Shown here one piece after another: positions 23,643-32,831 of a DNA stretch of 35,483 nt. The stretch spans positions 1 through 35,483 of the forward strand of contig CAJXVR010000033.1 in the NCBI GenBank assembly GCA_913061285.1, in the 5' to 3' direction. The stretch is from an uncultured Verrucomicrobiota bacterium (lineage in GTDB: Bacteria; Verrucomicrobiota; Verrucomicrobiia; Limisphaerales; AAA164-E04). Position numbers and translations under genes: made by a program. The first letter of the stretch is position 1; every line of letters begins with the position of its first letter. A model generated the notes under the pieces. It saw only the letters and a list, made by a program, of their open reading frames with translations, had not been told where the DNA came from and did no database searches.

Positions 23643-24317
23643 CTAGCGACGCCACGATCCGCGCCCTCGTCCCCTGCCTCGTTTGTTATTTTCTACAGCA
23701 GCAATTTCCTCTGCCGAAAGGCTCCCGTCTTCATTCGCATCATAGCGCTCCAGAAGAGCTACCGTGCGTTCCTCAGCATCGATAGCGAGCGCACTTTGTA
23801 ATTCTTCACTAGAGACATCTCCATCGGCGTTCGCATCATATTTTTCGAGAAAACGGCCTTGTAAGCGTTGCACCTCCGCATCCGCCGCAGCCACAAGTTC
23901 GTCGCTTGTGATCGTTCCATCATCATCCAGATCAAGCGCATCTAAGAATCGCTCTCCCCGGCGACCACGAAAGGGACGATCATCCTCATCACCAATCGCA
24001 CCATCCTCATTGGAATCAAAGCGATCAATAAGTCGATCGAAATACTGGGTGACTGATGCCTGACTTTCGGCCAAAGACTCCGCGGCACTCACCGCACCGT
24101 CCTCATCCGCATCATAGCGCTCCAGAATTCGAAGCTGTTTCTCCGCGACTCCCACAGCCGCAGCAAGCACTAGCTCTTCTGCCGAAACCGTACCATCTTC
24201 ATTGGCGTCCAAACCAGACACCCGTTTTCCGCCCCCACGAGCCATCGAGGTCACCACCGAGGCAGCCGCGAAAACACTCACTGCAAGCAATACTGTATTT
24301 CTTGAACTCATCTTCAT
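23643..24317 (-). CDS. Exported EF-hand calcium-binding protein with six loops
   Basis: From the ATG at 24317 the protein has 224 residues; an ATG two codons later (24311) is equally possible and a start at 24383 less so. A signal peptide (NTVLLAVSVFAAASVVTSMA) is followed by six canonical EF loops: DANEDGTVSAEE, DADEDGAVSAAE, DSNEDGAIGDED, DLDDDGTITSDE, DANADGDVSSEE and DANEDGSLSAEE. Most are flanked by helices and spaced in pairs, as in calmodulin-like proteins. The C-terminus ends in an arginine-glycine tail (RGRGRGRGSWRR), unusual for the family. The protein probably buffers calcium or uses it structurally outside the cytoplasm. A strong terminator follows on the same strand. Confidence 0.88.
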   Translation of the reverse strand: MKMSSRNTVLLAVSVFAAASVVTSMARGGGKRVSGLDANEDGTVSAEELVLAAAVGVAEKQLRILERYDADEDGAVSAAESLAESQASVTQYFDRLIDRFDSNEDGAIGDEDDRPFRGRRGERFLDALDLDDDGTITSDELVAAADAEVQRLQGRFLEKYDANADGDVSSEELQSALAIDAEERTVALLERYDANEDGSLSAEEIAAVENNKRGRGRGRGSWRR

Positions 24318-24505
24318 CGTTTTAACAATCAGTCTATTTTTTTTTGAGTCTCCGACAATGAGACCTGACACACATGCCTGCACACAAACTCCACGCCCCG
24401 TTTGCCGCTAGAGAATCACATGTCATCTCGATGGATTTCCCGCAAGGCCAGCGGTTTGCACCTGATTATTAGCAAGATCGGAGCCAGCATTCAGCTAGGA
24501 GGATG

Positions 24506-24519
24506 TCGTACATGTACGA
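24506..24519. repeat. Perfect 14-bp palindrome in a non-coding gap
   Basis: TCGTACATGTACGA reads the same on both strands. It lies between the 613-aa gene (ending at 24539 on minus) and the EF-hand gene downstream of it. It could be a dimeric-protein site for the EF-hand promoter, about 190 bp away, or chance. Confidence 0.4.
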
Positions 24520-24538
24520 TTTGAAATGACGAAGAAAA

Positions 24539-26380
24539 TCATCGAAGTCTTCGAATGGACGTCTCCATGGGAGACCGATTCTCCTCAAGCACATCCAGCG
24601 CCTCAATTCGCCATGCATCTGCGGCCCCAAACACCGAAACCTGAGCATGATAGTCCAGGCGCCGACGATGAACATGCCCCCAATGCTCGACACTTCCCTC
24701 TGCTCGCCATCGTGCATCAAATAACAGGTGAAGGCGGCCGTTCTGATCAACCGTATGGTGGATCGGCTCAAATGATAGCACTTCGATACTCTTGACCGTC
24801 GCCATAGCCCCCCCTTGCTCACGAAACGTCAACGCCCGACGAAAATCAAAATAGAGGGACTCTAGCAAATCCCCTATCACCACCCCTTCCAAGCGATCAT
24901 AAGCAGCCTCTTCGCCCCCTTCATTGAAAGCCGAGTAGACCGTCGACAACAGCCAGTTTCCAATTTCAATGCTATCTAGCTCGAGCTCACTTTGACTGAT
25001 TCCTCGGGGGACAAACAACGCAAAGCGATCCGAAGGCCACATGCCCGCAGCCAGCATCAGAAAAAATACCAACAACCATCGCCGTGATCCTTTGAACACG
25101 GAGTCCTCGCCGAGCAGGAAGCTGACACCAATTATCATGACGATCAGAATCGCAATAAGACTGAGTAGGGGAAGGCGCAAGACGGGCATACGCGGAGGCG
25201 ACTCCAAAGCGTGAACCTCAACGGAATCTCGATCCGAATCAGAAGTCCACTTCCATCGTCGATTCCCTTTCCAAAAACGAAACTTCTCAGGGAAGGCATC
25301 GCCGATCAAAACCGTACTTTGAACAGCCAAAGCACGGGGCCCAAAGCTATTCCACTCAAGCTCGACATTCTGAGGCCGCTCCCCCCTCCGATAGCTCAAT
25401 ATGATACCAACCCGTGCTTGATATACACTCACATCCCTCGGTGCGACGTTGCGGGCAAAATCCCTCAGATCGACACCAAAGAACTGGATCCTATCAACCG
25501 ATGCCTCTGTTCTTTTTTCATTGATCCAAGCCGGCGCTCCTTCGCGAAAAAACGATTCTATCTCAGGGACAGCAGCACGCTGTTCCTCGACGGTGATCAT
25601 GTCGTTTGAAGCACGGGCAAGCGGCAACCATTCCTCCAGAGTCAGTAACGGAACCAGAACTTCGTGGCGCACTTCAGATTCAGTCACATAAATGAATGAA
25701 TAGAGCCCTGCGTAGCTCGAGATTCCCAATCGCAAACGAGCTTCGGCTTCCTTCCGGCGCCTCAATGCTTCCCACTGAGTTTCGCCTGGTTCCGTCAAAC
25801 CATTCCGTTCCAGATTTACCGTTAGAGCTTGATCACTGACCAGTTGAGAAGGTCGATGAACCCATTCACCACCACGCCTGATTGTCAGATCCATGATCGC
25901 CGGTAGACTCGCATCCTCTGGAGCAAAACGCTGCACAATGGTGAGCAGTTTGAGGGGACTCGAAAGGGAGTATTCAAATTCGTACACGATAGAATACTCC
26001 ATCAGTGCCTCCGGAACTACCGTAGCGTCAATCGAAGATCGGTCGGCACTGCTGAATCGTCCCGCAAGCTTTTGTCCGTCACCGTTGAGGAGAATCAGTC
26101 GTTCCAATAGAAATTCTTCATGGCTTTCAGACGCCCGTAGTAGCCCTTTGCTTGAATACCCCCCTTCATCATTTGGCTGCAATGAGTAGAGCAAGACGAG
26201 ATCCTCGAGCATCACGGTCACGCGGACACGAACGGCATCCTCCTCAATCTCAAATTGAGCGCTGGTCAATGAAATCGGATGGCTACACAGCTTCAAACAT
26301 CCTGCAAAGATTGCCAAGACAATGCACAGCCCTTTTGTCATGCCGAACTGTTTCGCTCGCATCCCGGACATGGCCTGCAA
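24539..26380 (-). CDS. Exported/membrane protein with HupE-like N-terminal domain, unknown function
   Basis: This 613-aa protein has a signal peptide region (GLCIVLAIFAGCLKLCSHP); starts at 26371, 26362 and 26341 are also possible. The mature N-terminus, HPISLTSAQFEIEEDAVRVR, resembles the extracytoplasmic head of HupE/UreJ-type proteins. A long beta-rich region follows (about 40-400), then two TM segments (LPLLSLIAILIVMIIGVSFLL and WLLVFFLMLAAGMW). A C-terminal extracytoplasmic domain of about 170 residues includes EEAAYDRLEGVVIGDLLESLYFDFR. I do not recognise the protein as a whole, and the HupE similarity is weak. It follows the metallo-beta-lactamase-like gene with a 17-bp gap, so the pair is probably cotranscribed. 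Confidence 0.78.
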   Translation of the reverse strand: MQAMSGMRAKQFGMTKGLCIVLAIFAGCLKLCSHPISLTSAQFEIEEDAVRVRVTVMLEDLVLLYSLQPNDEGGYSSKGLLRASESHEEFLLERLILLNGDGQKLAGRFSSADRSSIDATVVPEALMEYSIVYEFEYSLSSPLKLLTIVQRFAPEDASLPAIMDLTIRRGGEWVHRPSQLVSDQALTVNLERNGLTEPGETQWEALRRRKEAEARLRLGISSYAGLYSFIYVTESEVRHEVLVPLLTLEEWLPLARASNDMITVEEQRAAVPEIESFFREGAPAWINEKRTEASVDRIQFFGVDLRDFARNVAPRDVSVYQARVGIILSYRRGERPQNVELEWNSFGPRALAVQSTVLIGDAFPEKFRFWKGNRRWKWTSDSDRDSVEVHALESPPRMPVLRLPLLSLIAILIVMIIGVSFLLGEDSVFKGSRRWLLVFFLMLAAGMWPSDRFALFVPRGISQSELELDSIEIGNWLLSTVYSAFNEGGEEAAYDRLEGVVIGDLLESLYFDFRRALTFREQGGAMATVKSIEVLSFEPIHHTVDQNGRLHLLFDARWRAEGSVEHWGHVHRRRLDYHAQVSVFGAADAWRIEALDVLEENRSPMETSIRRLR

Positions 26381-26397
26381 TCAACCTAAGCGGGAGT

Positions 26398-28284
26398 CTA
26401 ATCAACACGAATCATCGCCTCGATCCAATTATCAAAGCGAAGATCATCGGAGATAAGGTCTGCTGTCAGCAAATAGTTCCCAGGTTCCCTAGGGGCCAGA
26501 ACTTCAAAGCGAACAGCGCCACTCTCTCTTGCCGCTAATTCTAAGGCCAACGGCCGTTCTCCAATAATCGAAACAGCCCCATCCCCCTTCGGATTCAGGG
26601 AGAATACTCGCCTAACAGGCGAATGGTTCGTCACCCGAATTTCAAACACCTGGCGCCCCCCCGGATTCATTTCGGCTCCATAGGGATAGAAAACTGCCCA
26701 CTGTTCATCAATTCCATAGTTGGGATCATCCCAAGGAAAAAGTTCCGCGAGAATCGCATGCCGTTCTTTGTATCGCTGCTCCATGTAAACTAACTCAAGG
26801 TCCGAGAATCGGAAAATGTGAGGTATATGCTCATTGATCAACCAATACTCACCGCTGATCTCTCTCAGTTTCTTCAAGCATAGAAAGTATCCCGTGTTTT
26901 CCTGCATGAGATTTCGGTTTAGCAAGCAGTAGTCATCGATCCCACTTGGCGAAAATGAATCACCGATAAAAAAGACCGGCTCTTCATCCGCCTTCTCAAC
27001 CATCAGGGCTCCGTGATAGAGCGCCTGCCCCGGGTAGAATTGAAAGGTGAGATCAAACTCTCGCCAGCGAATTTCCTGACCGTCTCTCATCTCAGTCACG
27101 GGCGCGATCGGATTCGACGTCATCGCGGGAAGGTGATAGGCAGACGGGTTCTCCAAAACATCTTTATACTCACTGAGTGCGTAGACCGGGCAATCAAACA
27201 GATCCGCTGCCTTTTGAACCATATCCGCATGGTCGTCATGAAAATGAGTGACAAAGATGCCCTCAATCTTTCTCACTAGCCCTTGTTTTATCCAATCTTC
27301 TACGGCTTGAATCACCGCTTGGTATCCACAATCGAGCAGAAAACCGTACCCCTCATCCGATACGATCAAGCGACTCGTCGATTGACTAAGAATCCAATCA
27401 GGTGTTTCAAGATGCGTGCTGTAAGGCATCAACTGAATATCAGCGCCCTCGCCCAAGACACGCTCCCCAGAAAGTCGCATTCGATCCTCCTTAAAATACC
27501 AATTCAAGGCATTGGTCGAAAGATAGTTTCGGTAGAGCTTCTGTGCCCGCACAATCAGTTGATCGATATCAGATTGCGGGTCTTTTATCAGAGGTCCCCT
27601 CGCTGGCACGATTAAGTCGAGCTTTAGAGCGCGCAGTATCCGTAGACTCTCGATCAGATCTGCGAGTCGGGCGGCATAGCCATGATATCCACGAATCTGC
27701 GCCTCTGGGATCGCATCCTGGAAACTGTACAAATCAATAATCCTCCCCCCTTTGTAGAGCAAGTCCCCGGTAAAGGCGGTACGCAGCCCATCAATCACCC
27801 CGAAATAAGAAATCGAACCACGGGTGTAACCCGGGGTTTTCACCACTACGAGCGTCATTCCCGCAAGATCAAGTTGCTCTCCGCCATTCAGCCATCGGTC
27901 CACCGGAAAAGGTTCAGCTAAGACCTTCGTTGACTGCTGTTCATAGTCATGAAAGCGTTTCGTTCGAAAACTCTCCCAGAATTCATGAGGCGATTCCAAC
28001 AGAGACCGTTCGGCATCAGGAGCAAAAACCTGCCACCGTTCAAAGCGTTCCGGGTTAGAAGGTAAGACATCACGACGGCCATGGGTTAAGAGCAATCGCG
28101 ACACGTCAGCCTCAGCGCTTTCCTCCTTCGATTGATAAATCCAAGCGGTGTCATCCCCATACCCGACTCGGACGGTATTCACGGCTCCGGCTTCAACCCA
28201 CAGATTCTTTGACACTGAAATCCCGGTATTTCCGAGAACGGAGACAGAGACAAGCAAGGATAGGACTGGCAGAATCACTTTCAT
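26398..28284 (-). CDS. Exported tandem metallo-beta-lactamase-fold protein, first domain degenerate
   Basis: This 628-aa protein starts with a signal peptide (MKVILPVLSLLVSVSVLG). Residues ~30-240 resemble a MBL fold but lack metal ligands: LLLTHGRRD replaces HXHXDH, TPGYTRGS has Tyr where TPGHTPGS has His, and only the Asp of FTGDLL remains. Residues ~295-510 form a second, intact MBL domain with THFHDDHAD (347-352) and FFIGDSFSPSG. The last ~110 residues look like an Ig-type beta sandwich. The active domain would bind two metal ions and hydrolyse an unidentified substrate in the periplasm. A dead first domain usually serves dimerisation or regulation. It leads a two-gene unit with the HupE-like gene. 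Confidence 0.87.
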   Translation of the reverse strand: MKVILPVLSLLVSVSVLGNTGISVSKNLWVEAGAVNTVRVGYGDDTAWIYQSKEESAEADVSRLLLTHGRRDVLPSNPERFERWQVFAPDAERSLLESPHEFWESFRTKRFHDYEQQSTKVLAEPFPVDRWLNGGEQLDLAGMTLVVVKTPGYTRGSISYFGVIDGLRTAFTGDLLYKGGRIIDLYSFQDAIPEAQIRGYHGYAARLADLIESLRILRALKLDLIVPARGPLIKDPQSDIDQLIVRAQKLYRNYLSTNALNWYFKEDRMRLSGERVLGEGADIQLMPYSTHLETPDWILSQSTSRLIVSDEGYGFLLDCGYQAVIQAVEDWIKQGLVRKIEGIFVTHFHDDHADMVQKAADLFDCPVYALSEYKDVLENPSAYHLPAMTSNPIAPVTEMRDGQEIRWREFDLTFQFYPGQALYHGALMVEKADEEPVFFIGDSFSPSGIDDYCLLNRNLMQENTGYFLCLKKLREISGEYWLINEHIPHIFRFSDLELVYMEQRYKERHAILAELFPWDDPNYGIDEQWAVFYPYGAEMNPGGRQVFEIRVTNHSPVRRVFSLNPKGDGAVSIIGERPLALELAARESGAVRFEVLAPREPGNYLLTADLISDDLRFDNWIEAMIRVD

Positions 28285-28421
28285 GGACTAGTTTGAAGTC
28301 TGGAACAGTTCGAGGGCGCAGGCAAATCGATAATTGCCAGCGAATTCGCGCTCTGCTGTTTTAACACCTTGCCTTGCGGGCTGGATTGCCATAGGGGTTT
28401 ACGGAAATTCGACTAGAAGAT

Positions 28422-29192
28422 ATGTCAGCATTAAAAGGAAAAATCGGTCTCGTATTCGGAGTCGCTAACAAACGTTCGATCGCATGGGCGATTGCACAGG
28501 CCTGGCATGAGGCCGGAGCCACTCTAGCTTTCACCTATCAAGGGGATCGACTCAAGAGCAACGTCGAGCAACTAACGGCCACGTTTGGAGAAGACACCCT
28601 CCTCATTCCCTGTGATGTCACGTCAGACGAAGACATTACCAATGTCTTTAGCGCCGTTAAGGAGAAATTTGGCAAACTCGATCTCTTACTTCACTCAGTT
28701 GCCTTCGCTCCAAAAGCGGCCCTTGAAGGACGGTTTGTCGATACCGATCGCGAAGCGTTTCGGATGGCTCACGACATCTCTGCCTATTCCCTGATTGCAG
28801 TCGCCCGAGAAGCAGCCCCTTTAATGATAGAGGGAGGGAGTATCATAGCGATGTCATACTACGGTGCAGAAAAAGTGATTCCACACTACAACGTAATGGG
28901 CGTCGCCAAAGCGGCGCTTGAAGCTTCCACCCGTTACCTTGCCAACGATCTTGGACCTGACAAGATCCGGGTCAATTGTATCAGTGCAGGACCGATGAAC
29001 ACGCTCGCTGCCCGTGGCATTTCAGGATTCACCTCGATGCTCAAACATTACGAAGCCCATGCCCCACTCAAGCGGAACGTCGAACCTTCGGAGCTTGGAG
29101 CCACTGGCGTGTTCTTGGCGAGCGGCGGGTCCGCCGCAATCACTGGGCAGGTGCTCTATGTCGATGCTGGCTACCAAATCATGGGAATGTAA
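28422..29192 (+). CDS. fabI: Enoyl-[acyl-carrier-protein] reductase (NADH)
   Basis: The 256-aa length matches FabI. The cofactor motif GVANKRSIAWAIA (13-25), SVAFAP (92-97) and the catalytic Y146, Y156 and K163 (in SYYGAEKV and YNVMGVAK) sit at the same numbers as in E. coli FabI. It reduces the enoyl double bond in each cycle of type II fatty-acid synthesis, in the cytoplasm. The ATG at 28422 follows GACTAGAAGAT, which contains no strong ribosome site. The gene is alone; its neighbours are a divergent hydrolase and a convergent sugar transporter operon. Family members are the target of triclosan and isoniazid-type inhibitors. Confidence 0.97.
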   Translation: MSALKGKIGLVFGVANKRSIAWAIAQAWHEAGATLAFTYQGDRLKSNVEQLTATFGEDTLLIPCDVTSDEDITNVFSAVKEKFGKLDLLLHSVAFAPKAALEGRFVDTDREAFRMAHDISAYSLIAVAREAAPLMIEGGSIIAMSYYGAEKVIPHYNVMGVAKAALEASTRYLANDLGPDKIRVNCISAGPMNTLAARGISGFTSMLKHYEAHAPLKRNVEPSELGATGVFLASGGSAAITGQVLYVDAGYQIMGM

Positions 29193-29204
29193 ACTCACAT
29201 TCCC
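29183..29204. terminator. Hairpin between the convergent fabI and sugar-permease genes
   Basis: GGGAATGT (29183-29190) pairs perfectly with ACATTCCC (29197-29204). It spans the fabI stop codon and lies 12 bp before the stop of the permease gene on the other strand. There is no T-run, so it is a weak or bidirectional termination candidate. Confidence 0.4.
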
Positions 29205-29216
29205 GATCATCATCTT

Positions 29217-30209
29217 CTAGGCCTTGAGGCGAGATTGGCGCAAGCGATCGAGAGCCACTGCCAAGATAATGACGATCCCAATGATGATTTCCTGCATGTA
29301 GGTCGGCCAGTTCATCTGGCTCGACCCACTTTTTAAGACAGCCATGATTAGCGCCCCAATCATGGTGCCCAAAATACTACCGGAGCCGCCATTCAAGCTC
29401 GCTCCACCGATCACAACGGCCGCAATGATTTCTAGTTCTAGACCAATCGCCACGGTCGGATCGCCTTGCGTGAGGCGGGAATACTGCATGAGCCCCGCGA
29501 TACCAAAAAACATTCCTGCGAGCGTGTAAATTAACACCTTCTGCCGTTGCACGGGAATCCCACAGAGACGGGCCGTATCTTCGTTCGATCCAATGGCGAA
29601 GACGTAGCGACCAAACACGGTCTTCCGCATCACAATCGTCATGACAATCGCCAGTCCGATCGCAATCCAAACCCCCATGGGCAAAGGAAACATTTCCAGG
29701 GGGTTCACGGGTTCCATAATACGATTCAACGGATTCGCATCCGGGTTCACGGTTTGATTATTCCCTAGCCACTTCGCCGAACCACGGGCAATCCCCATCA
29801 TCCCAAGCGTCACAATAAAAGGCATCATACGAAGCGCCGAGATCACCGTTCCGTTGATAAAACCAACCAAGGCCCCGCTGGCCACCGTCAAGAAAAAAAC
29901 TAATACCGGAGGCACAGACTTCACCAGCAAACTGGCTGCCACGACACTCGTCAACGCTACGACGGAGCCGGCACTCAGATCGATCCCTCCGCTCACAATG
30001 ACCATTGTCATCCCCAAGGCGCCAATCGCGACAATCACCGTCTGCGTGAGGATCAGTTTGGCGTTGCTGCCCGTAAAGAAGATAGGACGAAGCTCTTCAC
30101 TCAAGGCGAACAGCCCGGTGACCAAGACAAGACCGAAGAGCGGTCCAAGCGTACTAATCCAGCGCCAAAGCGTCGCACGATTCATTTTTGACTGACTACC
30201 TTCGGCCAT
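29217..30209 (-). CDS. Sugar ABC transporter permease (RbsC family)
   Basis: This 330-aa protein has eight to ten hydrophobic segments and the RbsC hallmark loops: ALGMTMVIVSGGIDLSAGSV, MMPFIVTLGMMGIARG, FAIGSNEDTARLCGIPV (the coupling region contacting the ATPase) and AAVVIGGASLNGGSGSI. It forms the inner-membrane channel of a CUT2-type monosaccharide importer. The ATG at 30209 lies 12 bp past the ATPase stop. It is the last gene of the binding protein - ATPase - permease operon. Sugar specificity (ribose, xylose, galactose and so on) cannot be decided from the permease. Confidence 0.95.
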   Translation of the reverse strand: MAEGSQSKMNRATLWRWISTLGPLFGLVLVTGLFALSEELRPIFFTGSNAKLILTQTVIVAIGALGMTMVIVSGGIDLSAGSVVALTSVVAASLLVKSVPPVLVFFLTVASGALVGFINGTVISALRMMPFIVTLGMMGIARGSAKWLGNNQTVNPDANPLNRIMEPVNPLEMFPLPMGVWIAIGLAIVMTIVMRKTVFGRYVFAIGSNEDTARLCGIPVQRQKVLIYTLAGMFFGIAGLMQYSRLTQGDPTVAIGLELEIIAAVVIGGASLNGGSGSILGTMIGALIMAVLKSGSSQMNWPTYMQEIIIGIVIILAVALDRLRQSRLKA

Positions 30210-30221
30210 AACAGATTCCCG

Positions 30222-31721
30222 TCACTTTTCTTCCTCCTGTCCCACCGCCACCGACAAAATTTCATGCTCATTCCAGTCTTCGGCAGGACGCACCTCTTCG
30301 AGCACACCGCGGCACATGACACCAATGGTATCGCACACGCCAAGAAGCTCGGGCAAATACGAACTTACAAAGAGAATCGCCTTTCCCTGCGCCGCAAGTT
30401 CGCCAACAAGACGATAGATATGAGCCTTACTTCCAACGTCGATTCCACGGGTAGGCTCATCAAGCAAGAGAATAGTTGCATCGTGATGAAGCAGGCGACC
30501 AATGGCTACTTTCTGCTGATTTCCACCCGATAACTCCCCAATGATCTGTTTGGGACCGCTAGCCCGAACCCCTAACTTCTCGATCCAAGCCTGCGATCCT
30601 TCAAGCTGCTTAGCCCCGTTGATGAAGCCCATTTTGGTAAACGGTTCAAACCGAGTCATTGTGAGATTATTGGCGATACTCTGGTTCAACAATAGCCCCT
30701 CTTCCTTTCGGTTTTCGCTCAACAGCCCGACCCCTTGCCTAAGCCGATCCCGCGGTGAACCAACCGCCTTTTCTGTCCCCGCAATTTCGATTGAACCTCC
30801 AGAAATCTTATCAAGGCCAAAACAAGCTCGGAGCGTTTCCGTTCGTCCGGCTCCGACCAAGCCAGCGACACCGAAGATCTCACCTCGACGAAGCGACAGA
30901 GTCACCGATTCCGGTTTTTTTCGCCCCTGGAACGATTTCAACTCTAACACGGGATCTCCAATGGAATGATCCAAATGAGGGTAGATCTCGGTCATCTCTC
31001 GCCCTACCATCAAATGAATAATGTCGTCCAACTCCGTTGACGCCATCTCTCCAGTCCCGACTGACGCACCGTCGCGAAGCACCGTGAAACGATCACAGAC
31101 TCTCTGACATTCCTCGAGGAAATGACTGATGTAGATAATACTCACACCTTGAGCCTTCAGCTTGTTGATCACCTGAAACAAGCGATCCACGTCCACCTGA
31201 GTCAAACTACTCGTCGGCTCATCCATGATCAGCACCCGAGGTTGTCGGATCAGGGCACGAGCAATCTCGACTAATTGTTGTTCGGCGATGCTTAGCTCGT
31301 AGACCAAGGTCTTCAAACTAAAGCCCGAGTGATCCAGTTGAGCAAACGCCTTTTCAGCCATCGCCCGGCGCTTCTTACTCTGTATCACGCCCATTCGACA
31401 CGGCTCCTCGCCCAAGACGATGTTCTCTTCCACGGAGAGATCAGGAGCCAAATTTAGCTCCTGATAGATCATTGCGATCCCACGATCCCGAGCATCGAGT
31501 GGCCCCTTGGGAATATAAGCTTCTCCGTCAATCTCCATTGTCCCCGAATCAGCCTGATGGGCACCACTGAGGACTTTCATCAAGGTGCTCTTACCCGCGC
31601 CATTCTCGCCAATGAGAGTGTGAACTTCACCCGGAGCAACCTCAAAACTCACACCGCGCAAAGCACGCGTTGCCCCAAACGCCTTTTCGACGTTTGTCAT
31701 TCGCAATCGAGGTGGAGCCAT
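30222..31721 (-). CDS. Sugar ABC transporter ATP-binding protein (RbsA family)
   Basis: This 499-aa tandem ATPase has two ABC domains. The first has an intact Walker A (GENGAGKST), a signature of the form LSIAEQQ and VLIMDEPTSSL. The second has the degenerate Walker A GLVGAGRTE, LSGGNQQKVAIGRLL and ILLLDEPTRGIDVGSK. This asymmetry is normal for RbsA/MglA/XylG: only the N-terminal site hydrolyses ATP efficiently. It powers the adjacent permease. The start at 31721 leaves 87 bp after the binding-protein gene. Confidence 0.96.
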   Translation of the reverse strand: MAPPRLRMTNVEKAFGATRALRGVSFEVAPGEVHTLIGENGAGKSTLMKVLSGAHQADSGTMEIDGEAYIPKGPLDARDRGIAMIYQELNLAPDLSVEENIVLGEEPCRMGVIQSKKRRAMAEKAFAQLDHSGFSLKTLVYELSIAEQQLVEIARALIRQPRVLIMDEPTSSLTQVDVDRLFQVINKLKAQGVSIIYISHFLEECQRVCDRFTVLRDGASVGTGEMASTELDDIIHLMVGREMTEIYPHLDHSIGDPVLELKSFQGRKKPESVTLSLRRGEIFGVAGLVGAGRTETLRACFGLDKISGGSIEIAGTEKAVGSPRDRLRQGVGLLSENRKEEGLLLNQSIANNLTMTRFEPFTKMGFINGAKQLEGSQAWIEKLGVRASGPKQIIGELSGGNQQKVAIGRLLHHDATILLLDEPTRGIDVGSKAHIYRLVGELAAQGKAILFVSSYLPELLGVCDTIGVMCRGVLEEVRPAEDWNEHEILSVAVGQEEEK

Positions 31722-31808
31722 AGCGTCAGAAAAACAAACTGAGATTCAATGAATTCTAATCAAGGACGATTCACTAGTGGAACGCGTTCGCGTGACTAGA
31801 GAACGTAT

Positions 31809-32825
31809 CTAGTTTAGAAACTCAGCAAACGGAGGATGCAGGAGGGCATGAACAGCAGGCTCAGCCATATTCTCTTTCGTCACCATCACGACGCCCGTAT
31901 CGATTCGCTTCTCCACATCCTCTCCCCCAAGTTTCTTCATGATTGTGATCACCCCCTCATAGCCCATCCGCATGGGGTCCTGCACGACCAACCCTTGCAC
32001 GTCTCCGTTCTCCATATCTTTGATCGACTGCGTTCCGGCATCAAACCCAACCATCTTCACCTCGCCCCCACCGCGACCAATCTCCCGAAGTGCCTTGGTC
32101 ATACCAATCGTTGAGTTCTCATTGACACAATAAATTCCATTCACCTCTTTTCCGAAGCGATTTAGGATATTCTGTGACGCCTGATAGGCGGTTTCCCGCG
32201 TAGGGCCGGCGTACTGATCCGAGGAAATCAACTTGATCTCAGGAAAAGCCTTTAGGGCATCAAGAAACCCTTCCTCTCGTTTTTCAGTGCTCGCAGATCC
32301 GACAGCATAGCGAAGCAAAATAACGTTCCCTTTTCCCTCAAGAAGTTTCCCCATGAATTCACCAGCCATCTGGCCCCCCTTAAAATTGTCCGTCGCGACG
32401 AAGCTCTCATAAGACTCTGTTTCCAGTCCGGAATCAATAATCACGACCGGAATACCAGCCTTTTGAGCGGTTTCGACCGGCCGAACCAATGCCTTGGAAT
32501 CAAGCGGCGCCAGAACAATGCCCTTGATCCGTGGGTTGGTAAAATTCTCTACCACCTGGATCTGCTGATCTCGGTCATCCTCTTTCAGAGGCCCTTTCCA
32601 AATAACCTCGACGGCTGTCCCTTGGGCGTTCAATTCCTTCTCAGCCTTTCGGGCCCCAGCTTCAATCGAACGCCAAAATTCGTGCGTTGTCCCTTTGGGG
32701 ATCACCGCGATTTGGATTACCTTCTGACCGCCCTCCCCATCACCACTCGCACTCGAAGGATTGCCACAACCAACCCATGTAGCGACAACAATGACCGATA
32801 AGCCCAAAAACGCAGGAAATTTCAT
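31809..32825 (-). CDS. Sugar-binding lipoprotein of an RbsB-type ABC importer
   Basis: From the ATG at 32825 the protein has 338 residues; an ATG at 32846 is in frame but would precede a likely promoter. The signal peptide (MKFPAFLGLSVIVVATWVGC) ends in a lipobox-like WVGC|GN, so it is probably lipidated. A serine/glycine linker follows, then a periplasmic sugar-binding fold with QIAVIPKGTTHEFWRSIEAG, GIVLAPLDSKALVRPV, VVIIDSGLETESYESFVATD and GIYCVNENSTIGMT. The pattern is that of D-ribose/xylose-type binding proteins. It captures sugar for the RbsA/RbsC pair downstream. The ligand is uncertain, and no sugar kinase or isomerase is nearby. Confidence 0.93.
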   Translation of the reverse strand: MKFPAFLGLSVIVVATWVGCGNPSSASGDGEGGQKVIQIAVIPKGTTHEFWRSIEAGARKAEKELNAQGTAVEVIWKGPLKEDDRDQQIQVVENFTNPRIKGIVLAPLDSKALVRPVETAQKAGIPVVIIDSGLETESYESFVATDNFKGGQMAGEFMGKLLEGKGNVILLRYAVGSASTEKREEGFLDALKAFPEIKLISSDQYAGPTRETAYQASQNILNRFGKEVNGIYCVNENSTIGMTKALREIGRGGGEVKMVGFDAGTQSIKDMENGDVQGLVVQDPMRMGYEGVITIMKKLGGEDVEKRIDTGVVMVTKENMAEPAVHALLHPPFAEFLN

Positions 32826-32831
32826 GCCTGG

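Noticed and set aside
28340..28349. GCGAATTCGC palindrome upstream of fabI
   Set aside because: It contains an EcoRI-type core and is only 10 bp, with no associated promoter I could place, so it could be chance.
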